Source of the DNA: Prado023 sp963753075
GTDB taxonomy: Bacteria > Actinomycetota > Actinomycetes > S36-B12 > CAIYMF01
Direction: 5' to 3'
NCBI GenBank assembly: GCA_963753075.1
Contig: CAVWAR010000002.1
Location: 186,001-250,000, forward strand
DNA: 64,000 bases
How positions within the stretch are numbered: the stretch's first letter is position 1; the number at the start of each line of letters is the position of its first letter. The translations under genes and the position numbers were made by a program. Below, piece by piece: positions 63,949 to 64,000 of this stretch. The notes beneath the pieces are model-generated. The model had not been told where the DNA came from. It made no database searches and saw only the letters and a list, made by a program, of their open reading frames with translations.

Positions 63949-64000
63949 GTCGTCCACCTCTCACGCCGGCCACTCCGGCTGGGACCACCATCAGGCCCCG

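Overview
This is a high-GC actinobacterial chromosome segment from a slowly diverging, housekeeping-rich part of the genome. The evidence is the gene content (WhiB/WhiD, BldM, GuaB3, ChoD-type GMC oxidoreductase, His-tailed GroEL1, PspC two-component system), the Ala/Glu-rich tail on ribosomal protein L17, and many GTG starts. The gene order matches the backbone I recall from mycobacteria and streptomycetes: guaA, choD, guaB3, guaB, bldM, whiD, groEL-groES, tsaD-rimI-tsaB-tsaE, alr-nnrD, glmS-glmM, rpsI-rplM, truA-rplQ-rpoA and on to secY, all on the minus strand. I cannot name the genus.

Layout. 1-10.2 kb: the start of a cobalamin-binding mutase subunit, a lipase-like hydrolase, the PcrA/UvrD helicase, a secreted M15-like peptidase, a PIG-L deacetylase, and a PspC-type envelope-stress system (histidine kinase plus LuxR regulator on the minus strand; PspC/toast-rack protein and a small membrane protein on the plus strand) around a striking operator array. 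10.3-20.1 kb: purine genes guaA, guaB3 and guaB, with choD, gabD2 and glpD between them. 20.2-25.9 kb: developmental and stress regulators (BldM, a TPR-like protein, a CarH-like MerR/B12 regulator, WhiD) and groES-groEL under two CIRCE operators. 25.9-32.2 kb: a methyltransferase and an accessory cluster made of a double-transmitter histidine kinase, its response regulator and two exported proteins. 32.1-38.7 kb: a tightly overlapping operon nnrD-alr-hydrolase-tsaE-tsaB-rimI-tsaD that covers metabolite repair, D-alanine supply and t6A tRNA modification. 38.9-43.7 kb: an NlpC/P60 cell-wall hydrolase, glmS and glmM. 43.9-50.4 kb: treX-treY-treZ, making trehalose from glycogen. 50.5-63.0 kb: rpsI-rplM, an alkyltransferase-like protein, an ABC-F protein, and the alpha operon (truA back to secY) with an unexpected AAA+ ATPase between map and infA. 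63.2-63.9 kb: a membrane protein.

How it works together. Most minus-strand genes are growth functions: GTP synthesis, ribosome and RNA polymerase subunits, protein export, UDP-GlcNAc and peptidoglycan precursors, chaperonin and t6A. Plus-strand genes are insertions into that backbone and serve envelope or stress functions (peptidoglycan hydrolase, trehalose, PspC). No stretch above 300 bases lacks a gene, and I saw no tRNA, rRNA, CRISPR array or insertion sequence. A recurring signal is a -10-like hexamer (usually TANNNT) ending 6-7 bases before an ATG or GTG. It precedes at least a dozen genes and implies widespread leaderless translation.
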